Source of the DNA: UMGS1532 sp045594795
Lineage (GTDB): Bacteria > Bacillota > Clostridia > Oscillospirales > Acutalibacteraceae
Reading direction: 5' to 3'
NCBI GenBank assembly: GCA_045594795.1
Contig: JAZNZF010000001.1
Location: forward strand, 23,038 to 87,037
DNA length: 64,000 bases
Below the pieces are notes generated by a model that saw nothing but the letters and a program-made list of their open reading frames with translations, was not told the DNA's origin and did no database searches. Both the position numbers and the translations under genes were made by a program. Below, one piece after another: positions 44,030 through 53,519 of the stretch (within the stretch, counting starts at the first letter, position 1; each line of letters starts with the position of its first letter).

Positions 44030-45685
44030 TTACACTTTTGTTTCTATAAGTTCTTTTGCAGTATTATACAGGTTCTCTGTAATCTCAGAGCCCGACATTA
44101 TTCGAGCAACCTCGCAAACACGCTTATCACCCGTTAAACTTTCAACCGATGTAAAGGTAGAGTTTTCATCACTACTCTTCGAGATTAGCAGATGGTTATC
44201 AGCTATAGCTGCAATCTGTGCTAAGTGGGTGATACATATAACCTGCCGCAAGGCAGAAACTTTTTTAAGCTGTATGCCAATTTTGCGCGCTGCCCTACCA
44301 CTAATACCTGTATCAATTTCATCGAAAATCAAGGTGTCAACGTCGTCTTTGTCGGCAAGTACGCTTTTGATTGATAACATAATTCGCGAAAGTTCGCCAC
44401 CTGATGCAATTTTGGAAAGCGGCATAAGCGACTGTCCTTTGTTTGTTGATATCAAAAACTCGACCTTATCCGTACCAATTGCAGTATAGCTACCTTGATT
44501 AATGCGAACGCTAAAGATAACATTCTCCATATCCAAGAACTGTAGTACAGCACAGATATCGTTTGATAGATTTTTGGCTGCCGACTGCCGCCTTACCGAT
44601 AATTTTTTAGCTTTTTCAATAAGCTGATTTTGAATAACAACCAGCTGATTTTCGTATTCTGTTTTTTTGTTAGAATTAATGCTTATTTCGTCTAATTCTT
44701 TTTTATAGTTAGAGAGCGAACTTATTAAGTGCTGCTCGTCACCATCATATTTTCGCATAAGGGTATGCAAAAAGTCAAGCCTATTTTGTATCTTTTCTAA
44801 CTCTTCTGGGCTAAAATCTAACGTATCGTTAAGTTTTTTAGCATCTGACCTTAAAGCTTTAAGCTCTAAAACTGCAGAACTAAGCCGTTCATAAAACTCT
44901 CCTATTTCTGCCGAAACACCGCTAAGCTTATTCAGTTTACTGTCTACACTTTCAAGTTCTGATAAAAAGTCGGTTTCTTTAAGCTCGTTACCCGATATAA
45001 TCTCTATGGCCGAGCTCAGTTTTTCACTATTCTCTAAAACCGTTTTGCGCTCTTTTAAAGCCTCCACCTCGCCGACCTTTATATCAGCCGACTCTAATTC
45101 ATTTATTTGGAACTTTAGTATATCAATTCTGTTCTTCTGTTGACTTTCTAACTCGATGCACTCTCTCAGTTTTTTCCTAACACCCTTGAACTCATTAAAA
45201 GATTTTTTATAATCGTTTAAAAGAGTTGCGTTTTCTGCGAACGCATCTAAAAAACTGCAATGATTTTCTACATTAAGAAGCTGTTGATTATCGTGCTGTC
45301 CGTGAATATTAATTAAATATTTACCAAGCTCTTTTAAAGCTAAGGTATTTACCGGAACACCGTTAATCCTACAGTTGTTTTTTCCTGATGCCGTAATAGT
45401 ACGCTGGATAATGTACTGCCCACCATCAGCCTCAATTTCGAGCTCGTCGAATGCTTTTTTACAAGCAGCCGACACATCATTAAAAACCGCAACAACGCGT
45501 GCTTTATCACACCCACTACGAATAATATCGTGTGAAGTGCGTTCGCCCAAAACTGCATTTATAGAATCAACGATAATAGACTTACCCGCGCCCGTTTCAC
45601 CCGTAAGCACGTTAAAGCCATTATCGAAAACCGCTTCGGCATTTTCAATTACTGCTATATTGTTGATTAACAAATCCTTAAGCAC
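44030..45685 (-). CDS. recN: RecN, DNA repair SMC-like ATPase
   Basis: This 551-aa protein of double-strand break repair has Walker A LTGETGAGKSIIVDS at the N-terminus and long coiled-coil arms in the middle (about residues 160-370, rich in Glu/Lys heptads). The ABC signature LSRIMLSIKS and Walker B TLIFDEIDTGISGRAA lie in the C-terminal half. The argR-recN order is conserved in Bacillota. Confidence 0.96.
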   Translation of the reverse strand: MLKDLLINNIAVIENAEAVFDNGFNVLTGETGAGKSIIVDSINAVLGERTSHDIIRSGCDKARVVAVFNDVSAACKKAFDELEIEADGGQYIIQRTITASGKNNCRINGVPVNTLALKELGKYLINIHGQHDNQQLLNVENHCSFLDAFAENATLLNDYKKSFNEFKGVRKKLRECIELESQQKNRIDILKFQINELESADIKVGEVEALKERKTVLENSEKLSSAIEIISGNELKETDFLSELESVDSKLNKLSGVSAEIGEFYERLSSAVLELKALRSDAKKLNDTLDFSPEELEKIQNRLDFLHTLMRKYDGDEQHLISSLSNYKKELDEISINSNKKTEYENQLVVIQNQLIEKAKKLSVRRQSAAKNLSNDICAVLQFLDMENVIFSVRINQGSYTAIGTDKVEFLISTNKGQSLMPLSKIASGGELSRIMLSIKSVLADKDDVDTLIFDEIDTGISGRAARKIGIQLKKVSALRQVICITHLAQIAAIADNHLLISKSSDENSTFTSVESLTGDKRVCEVARIMSGSEITENLYNTAKELIETKV

Positions 45686-45724
45686 CGAAATTGCTCCTTT
45701 GTTTTTTATACAAACACGCTAAAA

Positions 45725-46177
45725 CTATTTACCCAAGATAGAATTAAGTTGTTCCACCAAGCGCAAAGCCGCATCTGTATCTGCTGTTATAATTAAAATG
45801 GTATCATCACCCGCAAGGGTGCCAACAAACATATCGGAATATAAGTTATCAATTGCCGCACATGCTGCCGACGCCGTACCTGCATAGCATTTCACTATAA
45901 CATCGTTCATAGCCGATTTAATGCTTACCGCAGAGTTTTTAAATATGTCTGTATACCTGCCGCTGTTATCGCTTGAATGTGTACGATTTACAGCGTATCT
46001 GTAGTTGCCGTCTTTATCAAGTGATTTAACAATATTTAGCGACTTAATATCGCGAGAAACGGTAGCCTGAGTTACACTATAGCCCATTTTTTGAAGTTCG
46101 GACTGTAGCTTTTCTTGTGTATCTATAACCGAATTTTCGATAAGATTTATAATTGCAACCTGTCTATTACCTTTCAA
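45725..46177 (-). CDS. argR: ArgR/AhrC arginine repressor
   Basis: This hexameric arginine-responsive regulator is 150 aa from the preferred start. It has an N-terminal winged helix (LQSELQKMGYSVTQATVSRDIK) and a C-terminal oligomerisation/arginine-binding domain (GTLAGDDTILIITAD, where GDDT/S contacts arginine). The start is a TTG at 46177, about 7 nt after AAAGGTG. Arginine genes it would control are not in the window apart from argS. Confidence 0.94.
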   Translation of the reverse strand: MKGNRQVAIINLIENSVIDTQEKLQSELQKMGYSVTQATVSRDIKSLNIVKSLDKDGNYRYAVNRTHSSDNSGRYTDIFKNSAVSIKSAMNDVIVKCYAGTASAACAAIDNLYSDMFVGTLAGDDTILIITADTDAALRLVEQLNSILGK

Positions 46178-46191
46178 AAATAACACCACCT

Positions 46192-47025
46192 TTATTTAAT
46201 AGTTGTTCCAAGACTAAAGTAGCCAGGTCTTTGGGATAATGCGATTAAATTAACCGAAGTATTTGAGCGTGAAATTTCAATTTTATCACATTCATCTATT
46301 TTTACCGCAACCTCGCCATCTACTGTAAGGTAGGCTTCTTTATTATCAAGCACGTCTACTGTAATTAATATCTTAGAGAATGAAGGCACTATCATTGGTC
46401 TTGTGAAAAATGAGTATGGACATATTGGTGTAATAAGTATATCGTCAACCCTTGGGTCGATAACGGGACCACCCGCAGAAAGTGAATAGGCAGTTGAGCC
46501 TGTGGGTGTAGCAATTATAAGACCATCGGAACGATAATCGATATCATGACCGTCAACCGAAAGCTTCATATCAAGCATACGTGAAAGCGTTCCTTTAGTT
46601 ATAACCGCATCGTTAAAAGCGGTATATTTTTGTGTTTTTTCGCCTGAGGTCTTTATAACGTCGAGCATTATTCTTTCTTCAATTGCATACTTACCGTCTA
46701 AAACGTCCTGTAAATACTCAAGCTCACAAGATTTTATTGCAGCAAGATAACCTATTCTGCCAACGTTAATTCCAAGAACCGCTTTAGAATAAAGAGCCGC
46801 CCTTTTTGCTGCGTGAATAATTGTGCCGTCGCCGCCGATAACAATGCAAAAATCGCACTCTTGCAAATATTTTGCATCAGCAGTAACTTTGTCGCTGCAT
46901 AATATTTCTTTAGTATCAGAGTCGCACAAGATTTCAACATTATTTTTATGTAATATATCAATTACTTTATTTGAAATTTCGTGTGCAGAATTCTTTTCAA
47001 AATTAATAACTAATGAAATCTTCAT
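46192..47025 (-). CDS. nadK: NAD kinase
   Basis: This enzyme phosphorylates NAD to NADP. The 277-aa protein has the GGDGTIIHAAKRA motif (catalytic Asp), NVGRIGYLAAI, the NE/D-like segment YTAFNDAVITKG, SDGLIIATPTGSTAYSLSAGGP and a C-terminal beta region. It is 14 bp upstream of argR in the same operon. Confidence 0.96.
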   Translation of the reverse strand: MKISLVINFEKNSAHEISNKVIDILHKNNVEILCDSDTKEILCSDKVTADAKYLQECDFCIVIGGDGTIIHAAKRAALYSKAVLGINVGRIGYLAAIKSCELEYLQDVLDGKYAIEERIMLDVIKTSGEKTQKYTAFNDAVITKGTLSRMLDMKLSVDGHDIDYRSDGLIIATPTGSTAYSLSAGGPVIDPRVDDILITPICPYSFFTRPMIVPSFSKILITVDVLDNKEAYLTVDGEVAVKIDECDKIEISRSNTSVNLIALSQRPGYFSLGTTIK

Positions 47026-47056
47026 AAACTACTCCTTTCACTGTAATAATTTATTT

Positions 47057-47863
47057 CTAACCCAGCGCCGAATGTGACATATCCACTACTTCAGCAGGTG
47101 TGAGATTAGCTTTATATAGTGCATTTTCTTCTTTTTTTATGTAGGCCAAATATTCAATATTGCCCTCAGGTCCTTTTATTGGTGAAAAATCAAGCCCGAT
47201 TACAGAAAAGCCCTGACTTAACATAAATTCGGTCACCGCCTCTACAACCTCTAAATGAACGGCTATATCACGAACAACACCCTTTTTACCTACCTTTTCC
47301 TTGCCGGCTTCGAACTGAGGTTTTATTAAGCAAACAGCCGAGCCGTTCTCGTTTAATAGAGCATAAAGCGGTGGTAAGATTTTACTTAAGGATATAAACG
47401 AAACATCTACTGAAGCAAAATCAAGTGGGTCAGGAATAACAGTGCTGTCGGCATACCTGAAATTTGTTCTTTCAAGATTTACTACCCTTTCGTCAGTCCT
47501 TAATTTCCACGCTAACTGTCCGTAGCCAACGTCTACCGCATAAACTTTTTTAGCACCATTTTGAAGCATACAGTCTGTAAAGCCACCGGTTGATGCGCCA
47601 ATATCAGCACAAATACAATTATCCAATGAAATAGCGTAAACCTGCATAGCCTTTTCAAGTTTAAGTCCGCCGCGGCTAACGTATTTTAAAGGGTTGCCGC
47701 GAACTTCTAAAAGGTCGCTTGGCTTAATCATTAGTCCGGCTTTATCCGCCTTTTGATTATTGACGAACACCACGCCAGACATAATTAAGGCTTTTGCCTT
47801 TTCTCTGCTTTCGGTATAACCTGCGTTTACTACCGCATTATCAAGTCTAATTTTATCACTCAT
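47057..47863 (-). CDS. tlyA: TlyA-family rRNA methyltransferase/hemolysin-like
   Basis: This 268-aa protein combines an N-terminal S4 domain (RLDNAVVNAGYTESREKAK) with an FtsJ-type methyltransferase fold: ADIGASTGGFTDCMLQNGA as SAM site, VYAVDVGYGQLAW and CLIKPQFEAGKE. TlyA homologues 2'-O-methylate rRNA cytidines. It overlaps dxs by 8 bp. Confidence 0.95.
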   Translation of the reverse strand: MSDKIRLDNAVVNAGYTESREKAKALIMSGVVFVNNQKADKAGLMIKPSDLLEVRGNPLKYVSRGGLKLEKAMQVYAISLDNCICADIGASTGGFTDCMLQNGAKKVYAVDVGYGQLAWKLRTDERVVNLERTNFRYADSTVIPDPLDFASVDVSFISLSKILPPLYALLNENGSAVCLIKPQFEAGKEKVGKKGVVRDIAVHLEVVEAVTEFMLSQGFSVIGLDFSPIKGPEGNIEYLAYIKKEENALYKANLTPAEVVDMSHSALG

Positions 47864-49697
47864 TAGCTTCTCCGTTTACTATTTTAATTATTGAAGCAGA
47901 ATCCAAACCCGCATCTTCTCGTTGTTGAGCTTGAGTAGCTTGTTTAACAAAGCAATTATCTACCGAAATATGCTTAAATTTGCCACTATATCCGTTCTCT
48001 AATAATCCTGTTGCAATTACCGAGCCAATACTTCCCGATTTAACCGCTTCCTCAAACACAATAACACATTTATAGTTTGCAAGTGTTTTTATAAGTTCAG
48101 GCTCAATTTTATTTATACAGTTTAGCTTAACCAATACAACATTGCTGTTTTTCAAAACTTTAGCACATTCAGCAAATGTATATCCGTAAGAAACAACAGC
48201 GGTATCACCACTACCAAAAACATCATAATCATTATCGGTTACAGTAAATTCGCCTTCTATATTAATCTCCTTGCCCCTTGGATATCTAATTGCCCAAACG
48301 TCACTATCACGCTTCGCAGCTCTTATTACAAGGTTATTAAGTTCCTCGTAGCTTGAAGGCGAGAATATTTTAACCCCAGGTATTGCGGATAAATAAGCAA
48401 CATCATATACGCCTTGATGAGTTTCTCCGTCGTTACCCGTTAGACCCGCTCTGTCTATACATAAGGTTATTGGAAGTTTTGCAATTGCGGCATCGTGAAA
48501 CACTTGGTCAAATCCGCGTTGCAAGAAGGATGAATAGACTGCAAAATACGGCTTAAAGCCTTTGGTTGCAAGGCCAGCGGCAAAAGTAACCGCATGCTGT
48601 TCTGCGATACCAACATCAAAAAATCTTGTAGGATGCTTAATAGCGAACTCTGTAAGCCCCGTACCCTCGGTCATCGCTGCGGTTATGGCACAAACCTTAT
48701 CGTCCTTTTCTGCTAAATGACAAAGTGCTTTTCCAAACTCAGACGAAAAATTATTAGATAGCTCGTTATCCACACCGTCGCCAACATTAAATGGAGATAC
48801 TCCGTGATAATAATCGGGTGAAGCTTCGGCAAATTTATAGCCCTTGCCTTTAATTGTTAGCGCGTGAATAACAACGGGCCGTTTAGAGCGTTTTGCTATA
48901 TCTAAAACCTGGTCGAGCTTTTGGAGATTATGGCCGTCAACGGGTCCTAAATAATTTAAACCCATACCCTCGAATATATTGTTATGATAGATAACGTTTT
49001 TAAGCATAAGCTTGGAGTTATATAGGCTATCGCGAAGTTTCCCGCCAACAAACGGAATTTTCCTAACAAATTTTTCTATTACGTTTTTAAGTTTATAGTA
49101 GCGAGGGTTTGTTCGTACTTTATTAAGGTGCTTTGCAAATCCGCCAACGTTTTTAGAGATAGACATTTTATTATCGTTAAGCACAACAATTACTCTTCCT
49201 TTTATGGAAGAAATGTTGTTAAGCCCCTCTAAAGCCATACCGCCCGTAAGCGCACCGTCACCTATAACAACTACTGTATATGCGCCGTTTTTTAGGTATG
49301 AATTACCCTTTGCTATACCGCAAGCCGCCGAAATAGAGTTGCTGCTATGCCCTGTTACAAACGGGTCGTGTTCACTCTCTTCGGGTCGCATAAAGCCAGC
49401 TATACCGTTCTTTTGTCGCAGGGTAGAAAAGCCACCAAACCTTCCGGTTAATAGCTTATGTGTATAGCATTGATGCCCTACGTCGAAAATAATGGAATCC
49501 TTGGGCGAATTAAACGCATTGTGTATAGCCACGGTAAGTTCTACCGCGCCTAAATTAGATGCAAGATGCCCACCGGTAGAAGAAACTGTGTTGATTATGC
49601 AATCCCTAATTTCCTCGCATAGAACATTCTTTTCAGTAATATTGAGTTTTTTTAGGTCTTCTGGGTTATTTATTTTGTTTAGATATTTATAATCCAA
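47856..49697 (-). CDS. dxs: 1-deoxy-D-xylulose-5-phosphate synthase
   Basis: This TPP enzyme starts the MEP isoprenoid pathway from pyruvate and glyceraldehyde 3-phosphate. The 613-aa protein has GHQCYTHKLLTGR, the TPP motif GDGALTGGMALEGLNN with its NDNKMSIS end, RFFDVGIAEQHAVTFAAG (catalytic Glu) and DRAGLTGNDGETHQG. It sits with ispA upstream, so the operon links precursor and prenyl chain synthesis. Confidence 0.97.
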   Translation of the reverse strand: MDYKYLNKINNPEDLKKLNITEKNVLCEEIRDCIINTVSSTGGHLASNLGAVELTVAIHNAFNSPKDSIIFDVGHQCYTHKLLTGRFGGFSTLRQKNGIAGFMRPEESEHDPFVTGHSSNSISAACGIAKGNSYLKNGAYTVVVIGDGALTGGMALEGLNNISSIKGRVIVVLNDNKMSISKNVGGFAKHLNKVRTNPRYYKLKNVIEKFVRKIPFVGGKLRDSLYNSKLMLKNVIYHNNIFEGMGLNYLGPVDGHNLQKLDQVLDIAKRSKRPVVIHALTIKGKGYKFAEASPDYYHGVSPFNVGDGVDNELSNNFSSEFGKALCHLAEKDDKVCAITAAMTEGTGLTEFAIKHPTRFFDVGIAEQHAVTFAAGLATKGFKPYFAVYSSFLQRGFDQVFHDAAIAKLPITLCIDRAGLTGNDGETHQGVYDVAYLSAIPGVKIFSPSSYEELNNLVIRAAKRDSDVWAIRYPRGKEINIEGEFTVTDNDYDVFGSGDTAVVSYGYTFAECAKVLKNSNVVLVKLNCINKIEPELIKTLANYKCVIVFEEAVKSGSIGSVIATGLLENGYSGKFKHISVDNCFVKQATQAQQREDAGLDSASIIKIVNGEANE

Positions 49698-49714
49698 AAT
49701 ATTTTGCTTCCTTT

Positions 49715-50593
49715 TTATTTTTTCCTATCACAAAGTTCAAGGGTTAATTCTTTCAATTCACTGGCCTCTTTACCGAAAGGCATAAGTGAGTTTATTGCTT
49801 TATTAGTATACTCGTTAGCCATAGAAATAGCAGCATCTAAGCCAAGCGTTGAAACAAAGGTAGACTTGTTGTTTTCTTTATCACTGCCAACGGGTTTGCC
49901 AAGCTGTTCTGTCGTGGACGTTACGTCAAGAATATCATCAATTATTTGAAAAGCTATTCCAAGATAATATCCATATTGGTACGCCGCTTTTTCTAAAGCT
50001 TCATCTGCGCCCGAGATAACGCATCCCATAACGCAAGCCGCTTGCAGTAATCTTGCTGTTTTAAGTTCGCAGAGTTGCTCTAAAGTTTCAAGGTTTATCG
50101 ATTTATCTTCACTTTGAAGGTCGATTACCTGACCGCCTATCATGCCACGTGCACCTGCAAACGAGGATAAAATGCTTATACATTTAAGTACATTATCTGC
50201 TTTCGAGTTGTTACACTTAGCGATAATTTCAAAGCTTAACGTTAATAATCCGTCGCCCGCAAGCAAAGCAATATCTTCGCCAAACTTTTTATGGCAAGAC
50301 GGCATACCGCGCCTTAGGTCGTCGTTATCCATACACGGCAAATCGTCGTGAATTAAAGAATAGGTGTGCACCATTTCCAAAGCGCAAGCTAAATTCAAAG
50401 CGTCGTCCTCATTGCCTCCGCAGATACGCGCAAACTCTAATAACAAGCAGGGTCTTATACGCTTTCCACCAATGCTAACACTGTAGCTCATAGCATTTAA
50501 CACACTATCATATAAACTACTATCAGCCGATATTAACTCGTTAAGTCTATTGTCAACAAGCGGTTTGTATCTCGAAATTATTTCATTACTCAT
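49715..50593 (-). CDS. ispA: Polyprenyl (farnesyl) diphosphate synthase
   Basis: This 292-aa prenyltransferase makes FPP from IPP and DMAPP. The first Asp-rich motif is DDLPCMDNDDLRRG (DDxxxxD form, typical of short-chain bacterial FPP synthases) and the second is FQIIDDILD. SIGGKRIRPCLLLE is the usual substrate loop. It overlaps xseB by 8 bp and is 17 bp before dxs. Confidence 0.95.
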   Translation of the reverse strand: MSNEIISRYKPLVDNRLNELISADSSLYDSVLNAMSYSVSIGGKRIRPCLLLEFARICGGNEDDALNLACALEMVHTYSLIHDDLPCMDNDDLRRGMPSCHKKFGEDIALLAGDGLLTLSFEIIAKCNNSKADNVLKCISILSSFAGARGMIGGQVIDLQSEDKSINLETLEQLCELKTARLLQAACVMGCVISGADEALEKAAYQYGYYLGIAFQIIDDILDVTSTTEQLGKPVGSDKENNKSTFVSTLGLDAAISMANEYTNKAINSLMPFGKEASELKELTLELCDRKK

Positions 50594-50795
50594 TAATGGT
50601 TTGTTCCTTTAAATACTCGTCTATTTCTATAACTTTTTGCTTTGCTGTTTTTAATTTATCTGTGCAGTTTTTGGCTAAATTCAAGCCTTCTTCATATAAA
50701 GAAACCGACTCATCCAAAGCTACGTTACCGGTTTCTAAAAGCTTTACGATTTCTTCGAGTCGTGCTAAATCTTTTTCAAAAGTATTATCACTCAT
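50586..50795 (-). CDS. xseB: Exodeoxyribonuclease VII small subunit
   Basis: This 69-aa, helical, acidic protein has the family core FEKDLARLEEIVKLLETGNV and LDESVSLYEEGLNLAKNC. It binds XseA to form exonuclease VII, which degrades single-stranded DNA. It lies 4 bp after xseA. Confidence 0.95.
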   Translation of the reverse strand: MSDNTFEKDLARLEEIVKLLETGNVALDESVSLYEEGLNLAKNCTDKLKTAKQKVIEIDEYLKEQTINE

Positions 50796-50799
50796 AACC

Positions 50800-52005
50800 T
50801 TACTCCTTTATAACGTCAATAACCTTACAATTTGCAGTTCCGTCTATAAACCTAATGCTAACATCATCGCCCGAGTTTAGCTTATTTGCGTTATAAACTA
50901 CGCCATCTTTATCAGACACCACAGCAAATCCGCGTGACATAACCGAAATTGGATTAAGCGATTCTAATTTTTTTAATAATAAATTAGTTTTGTTTTCATA
51001 ATTCGAATAGCCTAATCGAGCTAAATCATATAGTCTATTCTGTAGATTTATAAGTTTTTCTTCTTTAGTTATAAACGTACTACCCGTACTTGCAAAGACC
51101 TTGCTATCTATCGCCCTATCGAGCCGTTCGTACAAGCGGTTTATATAATTTACAAAAAGTTCGGAAATGCGGTTTTGTGTTTTACTTAGGTCTGAAATTT
51201 TAGAGAATATGTCAGGTACTGCAATTTCGGCGGCAGCCGACGGCGTGGGTGCCCTTAGGTCACATACAAAATCGCAAAGCGTAAAATCGGTTTCGTGACC
51301 GACTGCAGAAACAACGGGAATTGGTGATTCATAAAGCTTTCTTATCAGTTGCTCATTGTTAAAGCACCAAAGGTCCTCGATAGAACCGCCGCCGCGACCA
51401 ATAACAATTACATCTAATCCTTCGGACGAATAAATTTTATCAAGCATTTTAATCATGCTATCGGCCGCGCCCTCGCCCTGAACTAAAACAGGGCAAATAA
51501 CAAGCTCTACAAGTGGGTTTCTTCTGTGAGAAACCGAAATAATATCCCTAATAGCAGCGCCCGTGTTTGAGGTGACAACCGCTATTCTGTTAACACTTTT
51601 TGGTAGTGGTCTTTTGGTATCGGCATCAAACAATCCTTCTTTAGAAAGTTTAGCTTTTAACTGCTCGAAAGCTAACGCCAAAGCACCTGCGCCAAGCGGC
51701 TGCATATCCTCACAATATATTTGATACTGTCCATCGCGGTCGTATACGGATACCTTACCCCGAATTATAACCTTCATAGAATTTTCGGGAACGAACTTTA
51801 ACCTTGACGCTGACCTATTAAACATTACGCATTTAATTACAGAATTTTCGTCTTTAAGGGAAAAATATAAATGTCCGCTTGAATAGTGGTTTTTAAAATT
51901 CGAAATCTCGCCTTCTACGAAAACATTATTTAAGTTAAGGTCTTGCTCAAAGATGCTTTTAATATAAAAATTAAGTGCCGAAACAGTTAAAACATCGGGG
52001 CTCAT
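50800..52005 (-). CDS. xseA: Exodeoxyribonuclease VII large subunit
   Basis: This is the catalytic subunit of exonuclease VII, 401 aa. An N-terminal OB fold (NNVFVEGEISNFKNHYSSGH) is followed by the catalytic region RIAVVTSNTGAAIRD, VIGRGGGSIEDLWCFNNE and PVVSAVGHETDFTLCDFVCD, and a helical C-terminus that binds XseB. It overlaps the upstream Kae1-like gene by 4 bp. Confidence 0.96.
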   Translation of the reverse strand: MSPDVLTVSALNFYIKSIFEQDLNLNNVFVEGEISNFKNHYSSGHLYFSLKDENSVIKCVMFNRSASRLKFVPENSMKVIIRGKVSVYDRDGQYQIYCEDMQPLGAGALALAFEQLKAKLSKEGLFDADTKRPLPKSVNRIAVVTSNTGAAIRDIISVSHRRNPLVELVICPVLVQGEGAADSMIKMLDKIYSSEGLDVIVIGRGGGSIEDLWCFNNEQLIRKLYESPIPVVSAVGHETDFTLCDFVCDLRAPTPSAAAEIAVPDIFSKISDLSKTQNRISELFVNYINRLYERLDRAIDSKVFASTGSTFITKEEKLINLQNRLYDLARLGYSNYENKTNLLLKKLESLNPISVMSRGFAVVSDKDGVVYNANKLNSGDDVSIRFIDGTANCKVIDVIKE

Positions 52006-52943
52006 AATTTAATATAACCTTCCTTTATTGCTGTAAGAACAGCTATCCCTACGGCGTTATCACACGAAAATTCGGGTTTTGAAAAAACACAATTAAAATT
52101 ACTTTCAATATCGTTTTTAATAATTGCATCCGACATAACCCCACCTGCATACACAATAGGCAAATTGCCGTGTTTATTAAGTGCATATTCGGTCATTTTA
52201 AGAATAGTTTTGGAGATAGCATCTATACAAAAGCGAGCAACATAGCATTTATCGGTGCCACGTTTTAGCATATCTGCACACAAGTTTTCAATACCAGAAA
52301 GACAGCAGTTGCCATCCTTTATAACAGGTTTGTATTTTTTAAGGATACTCCCTAAATTTGCAAGTTTTTCAAGTTCGGCGCCACACGGGAATGAAAGACC
52401 AAGCATAACTCCTACCCTATCTATTACCTGCCCTGCATTAAGGTCGAGCGTTGCGGCAGACAAATTACATTTGAAAATTAAATCGTTATCGGGAATGATG
52501 TGTAAAAGCTCGGTAGTGCCACCCGAGATGTGAAAAGCTAAAAACTCTTTTTTAAGTAAATGCATAGCGCTTGCTGAATATACCGCAGCCGCGATATGTC
52601 CACGTTGATGCGAAAAACGATAAAGTCTACTGTTTGTAGCAGTAGCGGCAGCAGAAGCTGCAGATACACCCGCTAAAAAGCAAGGCATATAACTGCCTTC
52701 TATATCGCGAGGTTTTTCCGAAACGCCTACCGCAGTAATACTTTCATTGACATTATCGAATGCGGATTTAATAACAACGGGTAAATTTTTAGTATGTTGA
52801 AAAAGCGCTTCGCTTTGCCGTAACCCCTTGCCACCTTCTGCGACACTTAGAAGTTGCCTTTTAGAAATAACCGTATTATCCTCGGGGCAAAATACAGCAA
52901 CCGAGGTAGTGTAGTTACTGGTGTCAAATCCTAAAACAGCCAT
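52002..52943 (-). CDS. Kae1/TsaD-like (peptidase M22 family) paralogue
   Basis: This 313-aa ASKHA-fold protein begins LGFDTSNYTTSVAVF and contains SEALFQHTKNLP. It has HQRGHIAAAVYSA where TsaD has the HxEGH metal motif, so both His are kept but Glu is Arg. AFHISGGTTELL is the nucleotide loop and YAGGVMSD and FSCDNAVGIAVL are the C-terminal motifs. It is similar to, but divergent from, the universal tRNA-modifying TsaD. It is placed between nusB and xseA and may be a Clostridia-specific paralogue of unknown function. Confidence 0.8.
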   Translation of the reverse strand: MAVLGFDTSNYTTSVAVFCPEDNTVISKRQLLSVAEGGKGLRQSEALFQHTKNLPVVIKSAFDNVNESITAVGVSEKPRDIEGSYMPCFLAGVSAASAAATATNSRLYRFSHQRGHIAAAVYSASAMHLLKKEFLAFHISGGTTELLHIIPDNDLIFKCNLSAATLDLNAGQVIDRVGVMLGLSFPCGAELEKLANLGSILKKYKPVIKDGNCCLSGIENLCADMLKRGTDKCYVARFCIDAISKTILKMTEYALNKHGNLPIVYAGGVMSDAIIKNDIESNFNCVFSKPEFSCDNAVGIAVLTAIKEGYIKL

Positions 52944-52949
52944 AGCTAT

Positions 52950-53339
52950 TTAGCCCTTTGCTATAGTTCCAAGCACACCGTTAACAAACGACGAATCTTC
53001 TATAGTCGAGAATTTTTTAGTTAACTCAACCGCCTCGTTAATTGATGCGGCAACAGGAATATCGTCCATATACTTTAACTCATACACCGCAAGACGCATA
53101 ACACTTAAAGCTACCCTTGAAATTCTATCAAGTGTCCACTCCTTAAGGTTATTGGATATTAAGCCATCTATAGCTTCGATATTATCAAACACGCCATTTA
53201 TTACGGTATCACAATATTCGCTTTCTTTATAAGCCTCGGCTTCGCGTGCGTCGTTAATTATATCGAGCACCGAATCATCTTTAAAAGATTTTTCAAATAT
53301 AATTGCAAATGCCTGTTGGCGTTCGTCTTTTCTTGTCAT
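52950..53339 (-). CDS. nusB: NusB, transcription antitermination factor
   Basis: NusB supports rRNA transcription antitermination. The 129-aa helical protein has TRKDERQQAFAIIFE at the start and the family C-terminal half with RISRVALSVMRLAVYEL, IPVAASINEAVELTKKFS and SSFVNGVLG. The ATG at 53339 follows AGGTG. It leads a long operon reaching recN and probably tyrS-pfkB. Confidence 0.96.
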   Translation of the reverse strand: MTRKDERQQAFAIIFEKSFKDDSVLDIINDAREAEAYKESEYCDTVINGVFDNIEAIDGLISNNLKEWTLDRISRVALSVMRLAVYELKYMDDIPVAASINEAVELTKKFSTIEDSSFVNGVLGTIAKG

Positions 53340-53382
53340 AAAAACACCTACTGTTAAAAAATATACATTTATACACTTATAT

Positions 53383-53411
53383 ATTTTATAACATTTCTTG
53401 CTATATTGCAA
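53383..53411 (-). promoter_or_regulatory. Promoter of the nusB operon
   Basis: On the minus strand TTGCAA (53406-53411) and TAAAAT (53383-53388) are spaced by 17 bp, 43 bp upstream of the nusB start. Confidence 0.65.
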
Positions 53412-53437
53412 TGCTTTTATTCATAATTTTGAAAAAA

Positions 53438-53454
53438 TATACATCCAATGTATA
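53438..53454. promoter_or_regulatory. Palindrome between divergent promoters
   Basis: TATACAT-CCA-ATGTATA is a perfect 7-bp inverted repeat with a 3-bp centre. It ends 7 bp upstream of the -35 of the plus-strand promoter and lies 27 bp upstream of the nusB -35. It could be an operator; no matching regulator is identified. Confidence 0.35.
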
Positions 53455-53460
53455 AAATAG

Positions 53461-53489
53461 TTGCTAAGCCAATTTATTTATGTTATAAT
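53461..53489 (+). promoter_or_regulatory. Promoter of the DivIVA-like/fumarase-beta/SBP operon
   Basis: TTGCTA (53461-53466) and TATAAT (53484-53489) are spaced by 17 bp, 30 bp before the first start codon, with AGGGTGG as ribosome site. Confidence 0.75.
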
Positions 53490-53519
53490 CAATATAAATA
53501 TGATATGTAGGGTGGTATT

